Positions 1 through 5,837 of a stretch of 19,786 bases of DNA are shown here, in pieces. Where the stretch lies: NCBI GenBank assembly GCA_050246435.1, contig JBFWWB010000044.1, positions 1 through 19,786 on the forward strand, given 5' to 3'. A program made the position numbers and the translations under genes. The notes below the pieces were generated by a model that saw only the letters and a program-made list of their open reading frames with translations, searched no databases and had not been told where the DNA came from. The number at the start of each line of letters is the position of its first letter. The first letter of the stretch is position 1. This stretch comes from JAKFWI01 sp050246435. GTDB lineage: Bacteria; Pseudomonadota; Alphaproteobacteria; Caulobacterales; Aquidulcibacteraceae.

Positions 1-141
1 CTCCCACCGAGAGACATGGAGACCGCCCGGGGGAGACACAAGGGTCGCCCCAGCCCCGTCAGATTCCTGGTTTTCGCGCTTTTTCGCGCGTTAGCCGAAC
101 CCGTTAGTCCGCACGCGGAGCATACACGGCATGATCAGCGG

Positions 142-1296
142 ATGGAAGGCCAGGACCAGACCACCGAGGAGACGCCGGAGGAACGGCGGAGGCGCCGTCG
201 TCGCGAGGCGAACGCCCGATGGCGCGCTAAGCCTTCCAATCGCGAAGCGCAGGCGCGCCGCAAGTTCGCTCGCCGTGAAAAAGATCGACAAGCCAGGATC
301 GAGTGGCTGTCGAACCCCGAAAACCGCGAAAAAGAACGGAAGAGAAAAGCCCGGTGCTATGTGAATGGTGAGGGCCGAAGAAAAGGACGTGAAGCGAGAG
401 CGCGCTGGCTTGCTGCGAGTCCCGTCAACGTAGAAAAAGCGCGCAACGCGAATAAGCGTTGGCTCTCCAATCCCGAGAACGCCGAGAAAAGCAGGCGGCG
501 ACAGGCAGTCTGGCGCCGAGAGCAGCTAGACGCTTACCTTCTGTCCCAGACACGAAACAGAGCTGCTCGCAGCGGTCTAGCCTTCGCAATTTCGCGTGAT
601 GAGATTGCGGCTTTGATTGCACCGATGAATTGCTCGGTCACCAACATACGCTTGGGGTGGCAGGGACCTCAGACGGTCCCAAATCCTTGGGCGCCCAGCC
701 TCGATCGGATCGACGGTGACATTGGCTATCTGCCCGGCAATGTTCGTGTTGTGTGTTGGGCATTCAATGTCGCGCGCAATTCTTGGACGGATGATGTCGT
801 GTCGTACTGGTGCCGCTCGTTCATGGCCTTTGCGAAGGGTTTTGCTCCGCTGGACGAGCCTTGGCCTTTCGAAGCACCGACGTCTGAACGACAGGTATCG
901 AAGCAATGGCGCTGGGAGCAGCGCCATCAGGCGCGCCACCGCTGGCGCCTAAGCCGTCAGCGCGCCAGCGCGAAGGGGCTTCTGTTTGATCTCGCTGTCG
1001 AGGATGTAGAGTGGATGCTTGAGCCGATGCGATGCCAGTTTAGCGGCGTGCCACTTCGGTGGAGCGGCACTCCGGGTCCTGGAGGCGATCCTTTTGCAGC
1101 CTCTCTCGACCAAATAATTCCTGGTGCAGGCTATACGCGCGCGAATGCCCGCATCGTCGCCCACTGCGTCAACAGCGCGAAGAACGTCTGGGCGGACGAC
1201 GTACTCGTCACGCTCGCTGAAGCGCTCTCCGCTCAGAAGCCAGGTCCAAAATGCGCAGAGCGGGACAGGATGAGGTCTTCGATCTTCTGCGCATAG
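142..1296 (+). CDS. HNH-like endonuclease with a duplicated C-terminal module and basic N-terminal repeats
   Basis: Predicted protein of 384 residues. The start at 142 is preferred because the in-frame extension back to an ATG at 16 has poor codon use; neither start has a clear ribosome binding site. Residues 15-125 are very basic and carry about four copies of a short repeat, the clearest reading WLSNPEN followed by REK or AEK. Such repeats often precede HNH domains in phage-type proteins. Module A (about 138-228) contains a Cys, then SLDRID, GY, GNVRVV and a later N, the pattern of phage-like HNH nucleases. Module B (about 274-362) is a clear paralogous copy (RASAKGL versus RAARSGL, a shared GY..NAR/NVR core, and WADDV versus WTDDV), but SLDRID has become SLDQII, so it may be inactive. 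Its 3' end overlaps the convergent integrase gene by 64 bases. A role in DNA cleavage is inferred; it could be a homing nuclease or a defence or packaging nuclease. Confidence 0.6.
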   Translation: MEGQDQTTEETPEERRRRRRREANARWRAKPSNREAQARRKFARREKDRQARIEWLSNPENREKERKRKARCYVNGEGRRKGREARARWLAASPVNVEKARNANKRWLSNPENAEKSRRRQAVWRREQLDAYLLSQTRNRAARSGLAFAISRDEIAALIAPMNCSVTNIRLGWQGPQTVPNPWAPSLDRIDGDIGYLPGNVRVVCWAFNVARNSWTDDVVSYWCRSFMAFAKGFAPLDEPWPFEAPTSERQVSKQWRWEQRHQARHRWRLSRQRASAKGLLFDLAVEDVEWMLEPMRCQFSGVPLRWSGTPGPGGDPFAASLDQIIPGAGYTRANARIVAHCVNSAKNVWADDVLVTLAEALSAQKPGPKCAERDRMRSSIFCA

Positions 1297-2381
1297 GGCC
1301 TCAAGTGCTCAACGAGGTGCTCCCTGTGGAGATAGCCGCCCGAGGCGCCCGGCAGCGTCTGACCGAGAAGCAGCGCGGATTCCGCATACGGGCAGTTGGC
1401 GGCGATCGCGAGCGTGCGGTTGTGGTGGCGGAGCCGATGGGGCGACGGGATGTTCGCGTGTCGGCGCGGCTGCTCCATGTGGCCCGACGCCGAGCCGACG
1501 GAAGGCCAGAGCCACTCGCTGTTCAGCGCCTCATCCTCAATCATCCGCCTGCGGAGCATATCGGTCAGGAAGCGGCCCATCGGGTAGGTCATCCCGTCTG
1601 GCTGGGTCTTCATGTGCGAGAACGTGAGCAGCCCCCTGCCGCAGTCCACCTCGTGGCGACGCACGCGCAGCACGCTGGTCAGCCGGGCGCCGGTGAGCAG
1701 GAACGTGCGGTGTAGGTCGCGCATCTGCGGCGTGAGCGACGCCGTCGCCTCCCAGAACGCGGGCGCGTCCAGCTCGCCGACCTTCCTCTTCGGCGGCGGC
1801 GGCAGGCGCAGCGCGAGCACCGGGTTGTCCGGGATCGAGGGGTCGATCCTGCGGGCGGTGTTGCAGACCGCGCGGAGCGACCTCATCACGTTGGACGCCG
1901 TGACGGCGCCGGAGCGCCTCTTGATGGTCTCGAACAGCTCGCGGACCTCGCCCCTCGAAAGGTCGGCTATTGCGCGGTTTCGGACGCCAACGAGGTAGTG
2001 GCTGACGTGGTACTCGTACTCCTCCTTCGTTCGGTCGCGCAGGTTCCGCTCCGAGACGTGCGCCCTCATGGCCTCCGCCACGGTCATCGGGCCGGTCCTG
2101 TGGGCCCTCGACGGGTCCACGCCGCTCCGTATCTGGGCCATCAGCTCCGAGGCCCTCGTGCGGGCGTCCCGGAGGCTCATGTCCGACGTCCGGGCCAGCT
2201 TCATGCGCACGGTGCGGACGTGGCGCCCGTTGGACCGGATGGCGCCTTGAATCACGTAGGTCTTTGCCCCCTCGTTGAGCACGACGGCCAGGCCGCGGGT
2301 GTGCTTGTCCCACACGAACTCGCGCTTGCCGGCGAAGGCCAGCGCGTCCACGCGGGCCTCGGTCAGGTTGACTGACGCCAA
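1233..2381 (-). CDS. tyrosine recombinase / integrase (P4-like family)
   Basis: Protein of 382 residues. It has an N-terminal arm-binding domain (about 5-90, DUF4102-like: LTEARVDAL, WDKHTRGLAV), a core-binding SAM-like domain (about 98-190) and a catalytic domain (about 205-360). Catalytic residues visible are R233 (in TGARLTSVL), K258, H315 and R318 (HRLR) and the nucleophile Y350 (GGYLH). The sixth position, usually His or Trp in an LGH-type motif, is Gln341 (LLGQTLPG). The start is TTG at 2381: no in-frame ATG lies upstream, and GGAGG sits nine bases before it (2391-2395). It would insert and excise the element at the tRNA-Leu junction 167 bases from its start codon. The 3' end overlaps the convergent HNH-like gene. 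The family call is firm; activity with Gln341 is not certain. Confidence 0.9.
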   Translation of the reverse strand: MASVNLTEARVDALAFAGKREFVWDKHTRGLAVVLNEGAKTYVIQGAIRSNGRHVRTVRMKLARTSDMSLRDARTRASELMAQIRSGVDPSRAHRTGPMTVAEAMRAHVSERNLRDRTKEEYEYHVSHYLVGVRNRAIADLSRGEVRELFETIKRRSGAVTASNVMRSLRAVCNTARRIDPSIPDNPVLALRLPPPPKRKVGELDAPAFWEATASLTPQMRDLHRTFLLTGARLTSVLRVRRHEVDCGRGLLTFSHMKTQPDGMTYPMGRFLTDMLRRRMIEDEALNSEWLWPSVGSASGHMEQPRRHANIPSPHRLRHHNRTLAIAANCPYAESALLLGQTLPGASGGYLHREHLVEHLRPYAQKIEDLILSRSAHFGPGF

Positions 2382-2430
2382 ATCTGTCGTCCTCCGCGCC
2401 GGTCCCGGGCAACCGCGAGGGCAACCAGAT

Positions 2431-2470
2431 CGGGATGACTTACGCAGGCGTCGGGATGACGCCGGATGAC
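2431..2470 (+). repeat. three phased direct repeats, possible integrase arm-type sites
   Basis: CGGGATGAC occurs at 2431-2439 and 2452-2460, and CCGGATGAC at 2462-2470. Copies begin 21 and then 10 bases apart, close to two and one helical turns, so all would face the same side of the DNA. They lie between the integrase start and the tRNA-derived junction, where arm-type integrase sites or excisionase sites are usually found. The binding role is inferred from position and phasing. Confidence 0.45.
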
Positions 2471-2547
2471 AGATCGTGTCGCGCGGGCCTTGATCCGTAA
2501 GCGATAAAGTGACCTCGGATTGCTATTGATGGCGCCGCTTAACCGGG

Positions 2548-2602
2548 CTCAAAATCTGCCGTCCGCAAGGGCGTGCCCGTTCGAGTCGGGCCTGGGGCAC
2601 CA
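2548..2602 (+). other. attachment junction: 3' fragment of tRNA-Leu(CAA)
   Basis: This 55-base stretch reads as the 3' part of a class II tRNA. It has an anticodon loop CTCAAAA (2548-2554, anticodon CAA at 2550-2552), the 3' anticodon strand TCTGC, a variable arm (about 2560-2574) and a perfect T arm (GCCCG, loop TTCGAGT, CGGGC at 2575-2591). The acceptor 3' strand CTGGGGC, discriminator A and encoded CCA (2600-2602) follow. The bases before the loop (CCGGG) do not pair with TCTGC, and no D arm or 5' acceptor strand is present. The tRNA identity therefore breaks at the anticodon loop, the likely crossover region. It is the displaced 3' end left by element insertion. It cannot make a functional tRNA. 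Confidence 0.85.
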
Positions 2603-2757
2603 TCAACTCACCGTGCGACGCAGACGCTGGCGCTCAAGCAAGGCATGAGGCGCGCCCCGGCCCTCTCCGCGCTCCAGGCGCGCGCCCTTGGGGTCGGGCG
2701 CCCGTGGGGCGTCGATCCCTCGGCGGCCCCGCCGTCCAAACGCCTCATTTCAAGATA
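2603..2757. other. intergenic stretch without recognised genes
   Basis: The 436 bases between the integrase and the MarR gene hold the phased repeats, the tRNA fragment and the MarR promoter-palindrome. This remaining 155-base GC-rich part, on the chromosomal side of the junction, shows no convincing gene. Some self-complementary GGGCGCCC-like sequence near 2697-2706 is not followed by a T run, so no terminator is called. Confidence 0.5.
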
Positions 2758-2800
2758 GTTGACATGGAAACTATGTTGGAAATATAGTTTCCATGTCAAC
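2758..2800 (+). promoter_or_regulatory. promoter inside a perfect 17-bp inverted repeat (operator of the MarR gene)
   Basis: The arms 2758-2774 and 2784-2800 are perfect reverse complements (GTTGACATGGAAACTAT and its complement), separated by nine bases. The left arm contains TTGACA (2759-2764), a consensus -35. Eighteen bases later TATAGT (2783-2788) makes a good -10, with the start codon at 2818. A MarR dimer bound here would block RNA polymerase, so autorepression relieved by a ligand is the likely scheme. By symmetry a second TTGACA points left on the minus strand (2794-2799), but its -10 is weaker. Confidence 0.8.
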
Positions 2801-2817
2801 CATTTATCGAGCAGCGC

Positions 2818-3273
2818 ATGAGAGAACCGGTTTCGGAATTGTCCGATCACTTGGGGTATTGGTTGCGGTACGTTTCCAATCACGTGTCGCAATCGTTCGC
2901 AGCCAAGGTCGAAGGCAAGGGCGTCAGCGTCGCTGAATGGGTATTGCTGCGTGCGCTTTATGGCGCTGACGCAATGAGCCCGAGCCGCCTTGCTGGCGAA
3001 CTCGGCATGACCAAGGGCGCCATCACCAAGATCGTTGATCGGCTCGTCGCCAGGAAAATGGTGTCGAGACGACCTGATCCGAGCGACGGGCGCGGTCAAT
3101 CCATTTCGCTCACGGCGTCGGGCGCGCGTTTGACGCCGGAATTGGCGGCGCTCGCCGACCGAAACGATCAAGAGCACTTCGCCAAGCTTTCCGCATCAGA
3201 TCGGAAAACCCTTCGGCGGCTGCTTCAGCAACTCGTCAAGGACGCGGGCATGAAAACCGTGCCGACCGAATAG
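2818..3273 (+). CDS. MarR-family transcriptional regulator
   Basis: Protein of 151 residues, the usual MarR length. A winged helix-turn-helix spans about 30-100. SPSRLAGELGMTKGAITKIVDRLVARKMVSR contains the recognition helix region, quoted here in parts as SRLAGELGM and TKGAITKIVDRL. The wing carries the typical RRPDPSDGRGQ acidic-basic loop followed by SLTASG. The N- and C-terminal helices form the dimer interface in this family. The gene sits directly behind a palindromic promoter and 18 bases ahead of a DUF1398 gene, so it probably represses both. The ligand cannot be told from sequence. The ribosome binding site is weak, and the predicted leader is only about 20-25 bases. Confidence 0.92.
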   Translation: MREPVSELSDHLGYWLRYVSNHVSQSFAAKVEGKGVSVAEWVLLRALYGADAMSPSRLAGELGMTKGAITKIVDRLVARKMVSRRPDPSDGRGQSISLTASGARLTPELAALADRNDQEHFAKLSASDRKTLRRLLQQLVKDAGMKTVPTE

Positions 3274-3291
3274 CACCGGAGAGGATAGAAG

Positions 3292-3693
3292 ATGGACAAA
3301 AACCTCATTCAGATCGCCGAGAAATGCCGTGACGGCGCAGAGGGCGGCACGATGTCATTTCCCGAGATTGTGGGCCTGCTCATGCAAAGCGGCTTCGAGG
3401 GTTACACAATCGACTTCCGCCGCAACCAGGCGACCTATTACGCGGCCTCCGGCGAAAGCGTCGAACTTTCCACGCACGACGTTGGTTTGCCGGTCGCCCC
3501 CGCGTTCGACGCAGGCATCGTAGCGGCTGGGGTCAAAGAGGCGCAGGCGAATGCGCCTGGCTATACCTACAAAGGGTTTTGCCGAAAAGTCGTCGCGGCG
3601 GGCTGCGCTGGCTATATGGTGTCCTTTAGCGGGCGGCGCGTGATTTATTTCGGCCGCACGGCCGAAACGCATCTGGAGCTGTTCCCGAATTAA
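3292..3693 (+). CDS. DUF1398 family protein (YbcV-like)
   Basis: Protein of 133 residues resembling the DUF1398 family, whose Escherichia coli member is YbcV. Recognisable features are the N-terminal helix leading to MSFPEIVGLLMQSGFEGYTIDF, cited by its ends MSFPEI and GYTIDF, a YYAASGESVEL strand pair and a C-terminal CAGYMVSFSGRRVIYFGR core. There is no signal peptide or membrane segment, so it is probably cytosolic. GGAGAGG at 3278-3284 is a strong ribosome binding site. Only 18 bases separate it from the MarR gene, and co-transcription from the palindromic promoter is likely. The molecular function of the family is unknown. Confidence 0.8.
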   Translation: MDKNLIQIAEKCRDGAEGGTMSFPEIVGLLMQSGFEGYTIDFRRNQATYYAASGESVELSTHDVGLPVAPAFDAGIVAAGVKEAQANAPGYTYKGFCRKVVAAGCAGYMVSFSGRRVIYFGRTAETHLELFPN

Positions 3694-3730
3694 GGAACCG
3701 CGCGCGATGTGATCTTCCTTCGTACGCTCG

Positions 3731-3759
3731 AAAACGCCGCGGCGGCCTGGGCGCGCCGC
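3731..3759 (-). terminator. possible weak intrinsic terminator behind the AHSA1 gene
   Basis: Immediately after the minus-strand stop codon, GCGGCG (3754-3759, read on the minus strand) can pair with CGCCGC (3739-3744) across a nine-base loop. GGCG and four T follow. The T run is short and separated from the stem, so this is tentative. Confidence 0.35.
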
Positions 3760-4263
3760 TCACATATGCGCCTTGACGTACTCGACGAGTTGATCGGCGC
3801 AGGTGCTCCAGCCGTCGTGGAAGCCCATGTCCTCGTGCGTTTTGCGGTCGCCCGGGTCACGGTGCAGCGCCATCGCGCGGTAATGGATGCCCTTTCCCTT
3901 CGGCTCGATCTCGAGCGCGGCGGTGAAATAGAGCTCCAGCGAATCCGTCGCCGGCTTCTCCGTCGGCCGGAAGCCCGGCAGCAGCATGTTCGTCCAGATC
4001 AGCCGCTTAAGCGGCGTCACTTCGAGATAGCAGCCGTTGCTCGGAAATTTCTGCCCCTCCGGCGATTGCATCGTGGTGGCGAAAATCCCGCCGGGGCGCA
4101 GATCGATTTCGCATTCGATCGTCGTCCACGGCCGCGGGCAGAACCACGGCATCAGATGCTCCGGCGTCGTCCACGCCTTCCAGAACAGTTCCGCCGATAC
4201 GTCGAGATCGCGTTCGAGCACCAGATCGAGCTTCGGGTTCGGCTGCAGGACGATCGGCGTCAT
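3760..4263 (-). CDS. SRPBCC / AHSA1 domain protein
   Basis: Protein of 167 residues made of a single START-like (SRPBCC) fold of the AHSA1 type. Family marks are the N-terminal LVLERDLDVSAELFWKAWT, followed by PEHLMPWF, the DLRPGGIF turn, the GCYLEV and RLIWT strands, and a final helix near HDGWSTCADQL. These proteins bind hydrophobic ligands, but most have no assigned function. The start codon overlaps the stop of the upstream ArsR-type gene (ATGA), so the two are translationally coupled. The pairing of an ArsR-type regulator with an AHSA1 protein is common in bacteria and suggests regulation by the partner. No enzyme activity can be assigned. Confidence 0.88.
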   Translation of the reverse strand: MTPIVLQPNPKLDLVLERDLDVSAELFWKAWTTPEHLMPWFCPRPWTTIECEIDLRPGGIFATTMQSPEGQKFPSNGCYLEVTPLKRLIWTNMLLPGFRPTEKPATDSLELYFTAALEIEPKGKGIHYRAMALHRDPGDRKTHEDMGFHDGWSTCADQLVEYVKAHM

Positions 4264-4598
4264 TTCTCATTCTCCTTAAGCGACAAGACATAGGCCTCGA
4301 GCTGATCGAGGCGGCGTTCCCACAGCGAACGTTGCTGGGAAAGCCAGGTTTCCGCGGCGCGCAGCCGGCGCGCATCGAGCGCGTAGGTGCGCACCCGCCC
4401 CTCCTTGTGCGAGGTCACGAGGCCGCTCTCCTCCAGCACCCGCAGATGGCGCACGAAGGAGGGCAGCGCCATGTCGAACGGCGCGGCCAGGTCGCTGACG
4501 GCGGCGGGTCCGCGCGCGAGGCGGCGCACTACGTCGCGCCGTGTGGAATCGGCCAGCGCGCGGAACACATCGTCGACGGCGTGGGCGGCGGCAGGCAT
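4260..4598 (-). CDS. ArsR-type winged-helix regulator, without cysteines
   Basis: Protein of 112 residues with the ArsR fold: VFRALADSTRRDVVRRLARG, then the helix-turn-helix AVSDLAAPFDMALPSFVRHL, the turn LEESGLV and the wing SHKEGRVRTYAL. There is no cysteine anywhere, so thiol-based metal sensing as in classic ArsR or SmtB is excluded. The regulator more likely senses an organic signal or only protein partners. It is the first gene of a two-gene unit with the AHSA1 protein. A palindrome that includes its own start codon suggests tight autorepression. The start at 4598 fits the family's N-terminal length. Confidence 0.9.
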   Translation of the reverse strand: MPAAAHAVDDVFRALADSTRRDVVRRLARGPAAVSDLAAPFDMALPSFVRHLRVLEESGLVTSHKEGRVRTYALDARRLRAAETWLSQQRSLWERRLDQLEAYVLSLKENEK

Positions 4599-4633
4599 TA
4601 CTTAGCTATAATGCTAAGTAATGGATCGCGCAA
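4596..4633 (-). promoter_or_regulatory. palindromic operator over the ArsR-type start codon, with a leaderless-type promoter
   Basis: The arms 4596-4606 and 4613-4623 form a perfect 11-bp inverted repeat around TATAAT. The innermost part on the plus strand is CTTAGC, six bases, GCTAAG. The ATG of the regulator (4598-4596) is inside the repeat. On the minus strand TTGCGC (4633-4628) and TATAGC (4610-4605) are 17 bases apart. This places the transcript start at or beside the A of the ATG, so the message would be nearly leaderless. Confidence 0.7.
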
Positions 4634-4659
4634 GACGTGGAGTTGCAGCGCGCCCTCGC

Positions 4660-5328
4660 TCAAGTGTTGCTTGGGCCCGGCGTAAGCACGCGCGCCGCCG
4701 CAAGGCCGGCCAGCGCGCCGGCGAACTGGCTGGCGATCATCGCGGGCGCGTCCTGCAGGCGAACGCCGGCGAACGTATCGCTGAGCGCGCGCGCGATCGT
4801 GATGGCCGGATTCGCGAACGAGGTGGAGGCGGTCCACCAATAGCCGGCGGCGATCGTTAGCGCGACGGCGGCGGCCACGGCTTCGCCCCGCCAGCGCGAA
4901 ACGCAGAAGATCGCGAACACCAGCATGAACGTCGCCGTCGCTTCGGAAAGCGCGATGGAAAAACCGGCGCGCGTCTGCGTCGCCGTCTGGATCAGCGGCA
5001 GATCGAACATCGCGTGCGCCAACATGGCACCCGCGACGCAGCCGGCGACTTGCACCGCAACGAAGACCAGCGCCGCGCTTGCCGGCATCGCGCCGGTCAG
5101 CGCTACCGCAAAAGTCACCGCGGGATTGAAGTGCGCGCCCGACACCGGCCCCAGCGCGGTGATCAGCACATAGAGGATCGCCGCTGTCGCCAGCGTATTG
5201 CCGAGCAGCGCCACCGCATCGTTGCCTGCGGCGAAACGCTGCGCCAGCACGCCGGAGCCGATCACAACGCCCGTCAGCAGCATCGAGCCCACCGCTTCCG
5301 CGGCGGCGCGCCGCCATAGCGGCGTCAA
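4660..5328 (-). CDS. aqpS: MIP-family channel (AqpS-like aquaglyceroporin of the ars operon)
   Basis: Protein of 222 residues with six hydrophobic segments and the two half-helix motifs of aquaporins: NPAVT at 68-72 (in SGAHFNPAVT) and NPAIT at 173-177 (in SFANPAIT). The residue after the second NPA is Ile where most family members have the filter Arg, so a wider pore is likely. The start is taken as TTG at 5328. It overlaps the arsC stop (TTGA), has AGGGA about eight bases upstream, and gives the normal family length; no in-frame ATG fits. In Sinorhizobium meliloti an aquaglyceroporin (AqpS) in the ars operon lets arsenite leave after arsenate reduction. The same role is inferred here. The exact orthology is not proven, but the context is strong. 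Confidence 0.8.
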   Translation of the reverse strand: MTPLWRRAAAEAVGSMLLTGVVIGSGVLAQRFAAGNDAVALLGNTLATAAILYVLITALGPVSGAHFNPAVTFAVALTGAMPASAALVFVAVQVAGCVAGAMLAHAMFDLPLIQTATQTRAGFSIALSEATATFMLVFAIFCVSRWRGEAVAAAVALTIAAGYWWTASTSFANPAITIARALSDTFAGVRLQDAPAMIASQFAGALAGLAAARVLTPGPSNT

Positions 5329-5837
5329 GTTTTGTCCCTGCCGATATCGTCGAGCCGCCGCTTCAGCGAGAGACGGTCCAGCCCGGCGATCGGCAGCGCG
5401 CAGAAAATCGTGATGCGCGCATTCAGCATCCGGTACGCCTCGGAAAATGCGACGCTGATTTCCGCATCGGTTCCCGTGACGGCGGCAGGATCGGGGATGC
5501 CCCAATGCGCCGTCATCGGCTGGCCGGGCCAGATCGGGCAGATCTCGTTCGCCGCATTGTCGCAAACGGTGAACACGAAATCCATTTTCGGCGCGCCGGG
5601 GACTGCGAACTCGTCCCAGCTTTTCGAGCGGAAATTGTCTGTCTTGTAATTGAGCGTCTTCAGCAGCCGCACGGTCGCGGGATGCACCGCCCCGCGCGGC
5701 ATGGAGCCGGCGCTATAGGCGTTGAACTTGCCGGCGCCAACGCGGTTCAGGATCGCTTCCGCCATGATCGAGCGCGCCGAGTTTCCCGTGCAGAGAAACA
5801 GCACGTTGTAGATTCTGCCGCTCTTCTCGTCGTCCAT
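5325..5837 (-). CDS. arsC: arsenate reductase, low-molecular-weight phosphatase type
   Basis: Protein of 170 residues of the LMW-PTP-like ArsC class, which reduces arsenate to arsenite in the cytosol using a cascade of cysteines recycled by thioredoxin or glutaredoxin. The P-loop CTGNSARS starts at C16 and ends in R22-S23. Two further redox cysteines lie at C92 and C100 (VCDNAANEICP), followed by WPGQP and the HWGIPDPA motif. The start at 5837 follows from the P-loop position and from the TGATG junction with arsR. A long in-frame extension upstream is only the arsR gene read in another frame. It is the middle gene of arsR-arsC-aquaporin. Confidence 0.93.
   Translation of the reverse strand: MDDEKSGRIYNVLFLCTGNSARSIMAEAILNRVGAGKFNAYSAGSMPRGAVHPATVRLLKTLNYKTDNFRSKSWDEFAVPGAPKMDFVFTVCDNAANEICPIWPGQPMTAHWGIPDPAAVTGTDAEISVAFSEAYRMLNARITIFCALPIAGLDRLSLKRRLDDIGRDKT

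Larger units (their letters stand above)
1..2602. mobile_element. right end of an integrated element at a tRNA-Leu gene (partial)
   Basis: The stretch holds an HNH-like gene, a tyrosine recombinase gene, short phased direct repeats and, at its right edge, the 3' part of a tRNA-Leu(CAA) gene with no D arm or 5' acceptor strand. A tyrosine recombinase next to a tRNA 3' fragment is the classic layout of a genomic island or prophage inserted in a tRNA gene. Because the fragment reads left to right and keeps only its 3' half, the element must lie to the left. The other end, with the reconstituted tRNA, is expected outside the window. The HNH-like gene appears less GC-rich than the core genes to the right. 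Only two genes of the element are visible, so its nature (phage, ICE or island) is open. Confidence 0.7.

Noticed and set aside
16..141. N-terminal extension of the HNH-like protein from an ATG at 16
   Set aside because: Codon use in this part is unlike the rest, and the residues lack the basic repeat character; the start at 142 is better, though not proven.
2548..2602. A functional tRNA-Leu gene
   Set aside because: The D arm, 5' acceptor strand and matching 5' anticodon strand are missing; only the 3' part is present.
2608..3177. 189-codon open frame on the minus strand across the MarR gene
   Set aside because: It is antisense to a clear MarR gene and has no family features.
3709..4293. 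194-codon plus-strand open frame across the AHSA1 gene
   Set aside because: Arg/His-rich antisense frame typical of high-GC coding DNA; the minus-strand SRPBCC protein is unmistakable.
4598..5317. 239-codon minus-strand frame over the aquaporin gene starting at an ATG
   Set aside because: It is a shifted frame; the NPA motifs and membrane segments are in the frame that starts with TTG at 5328.
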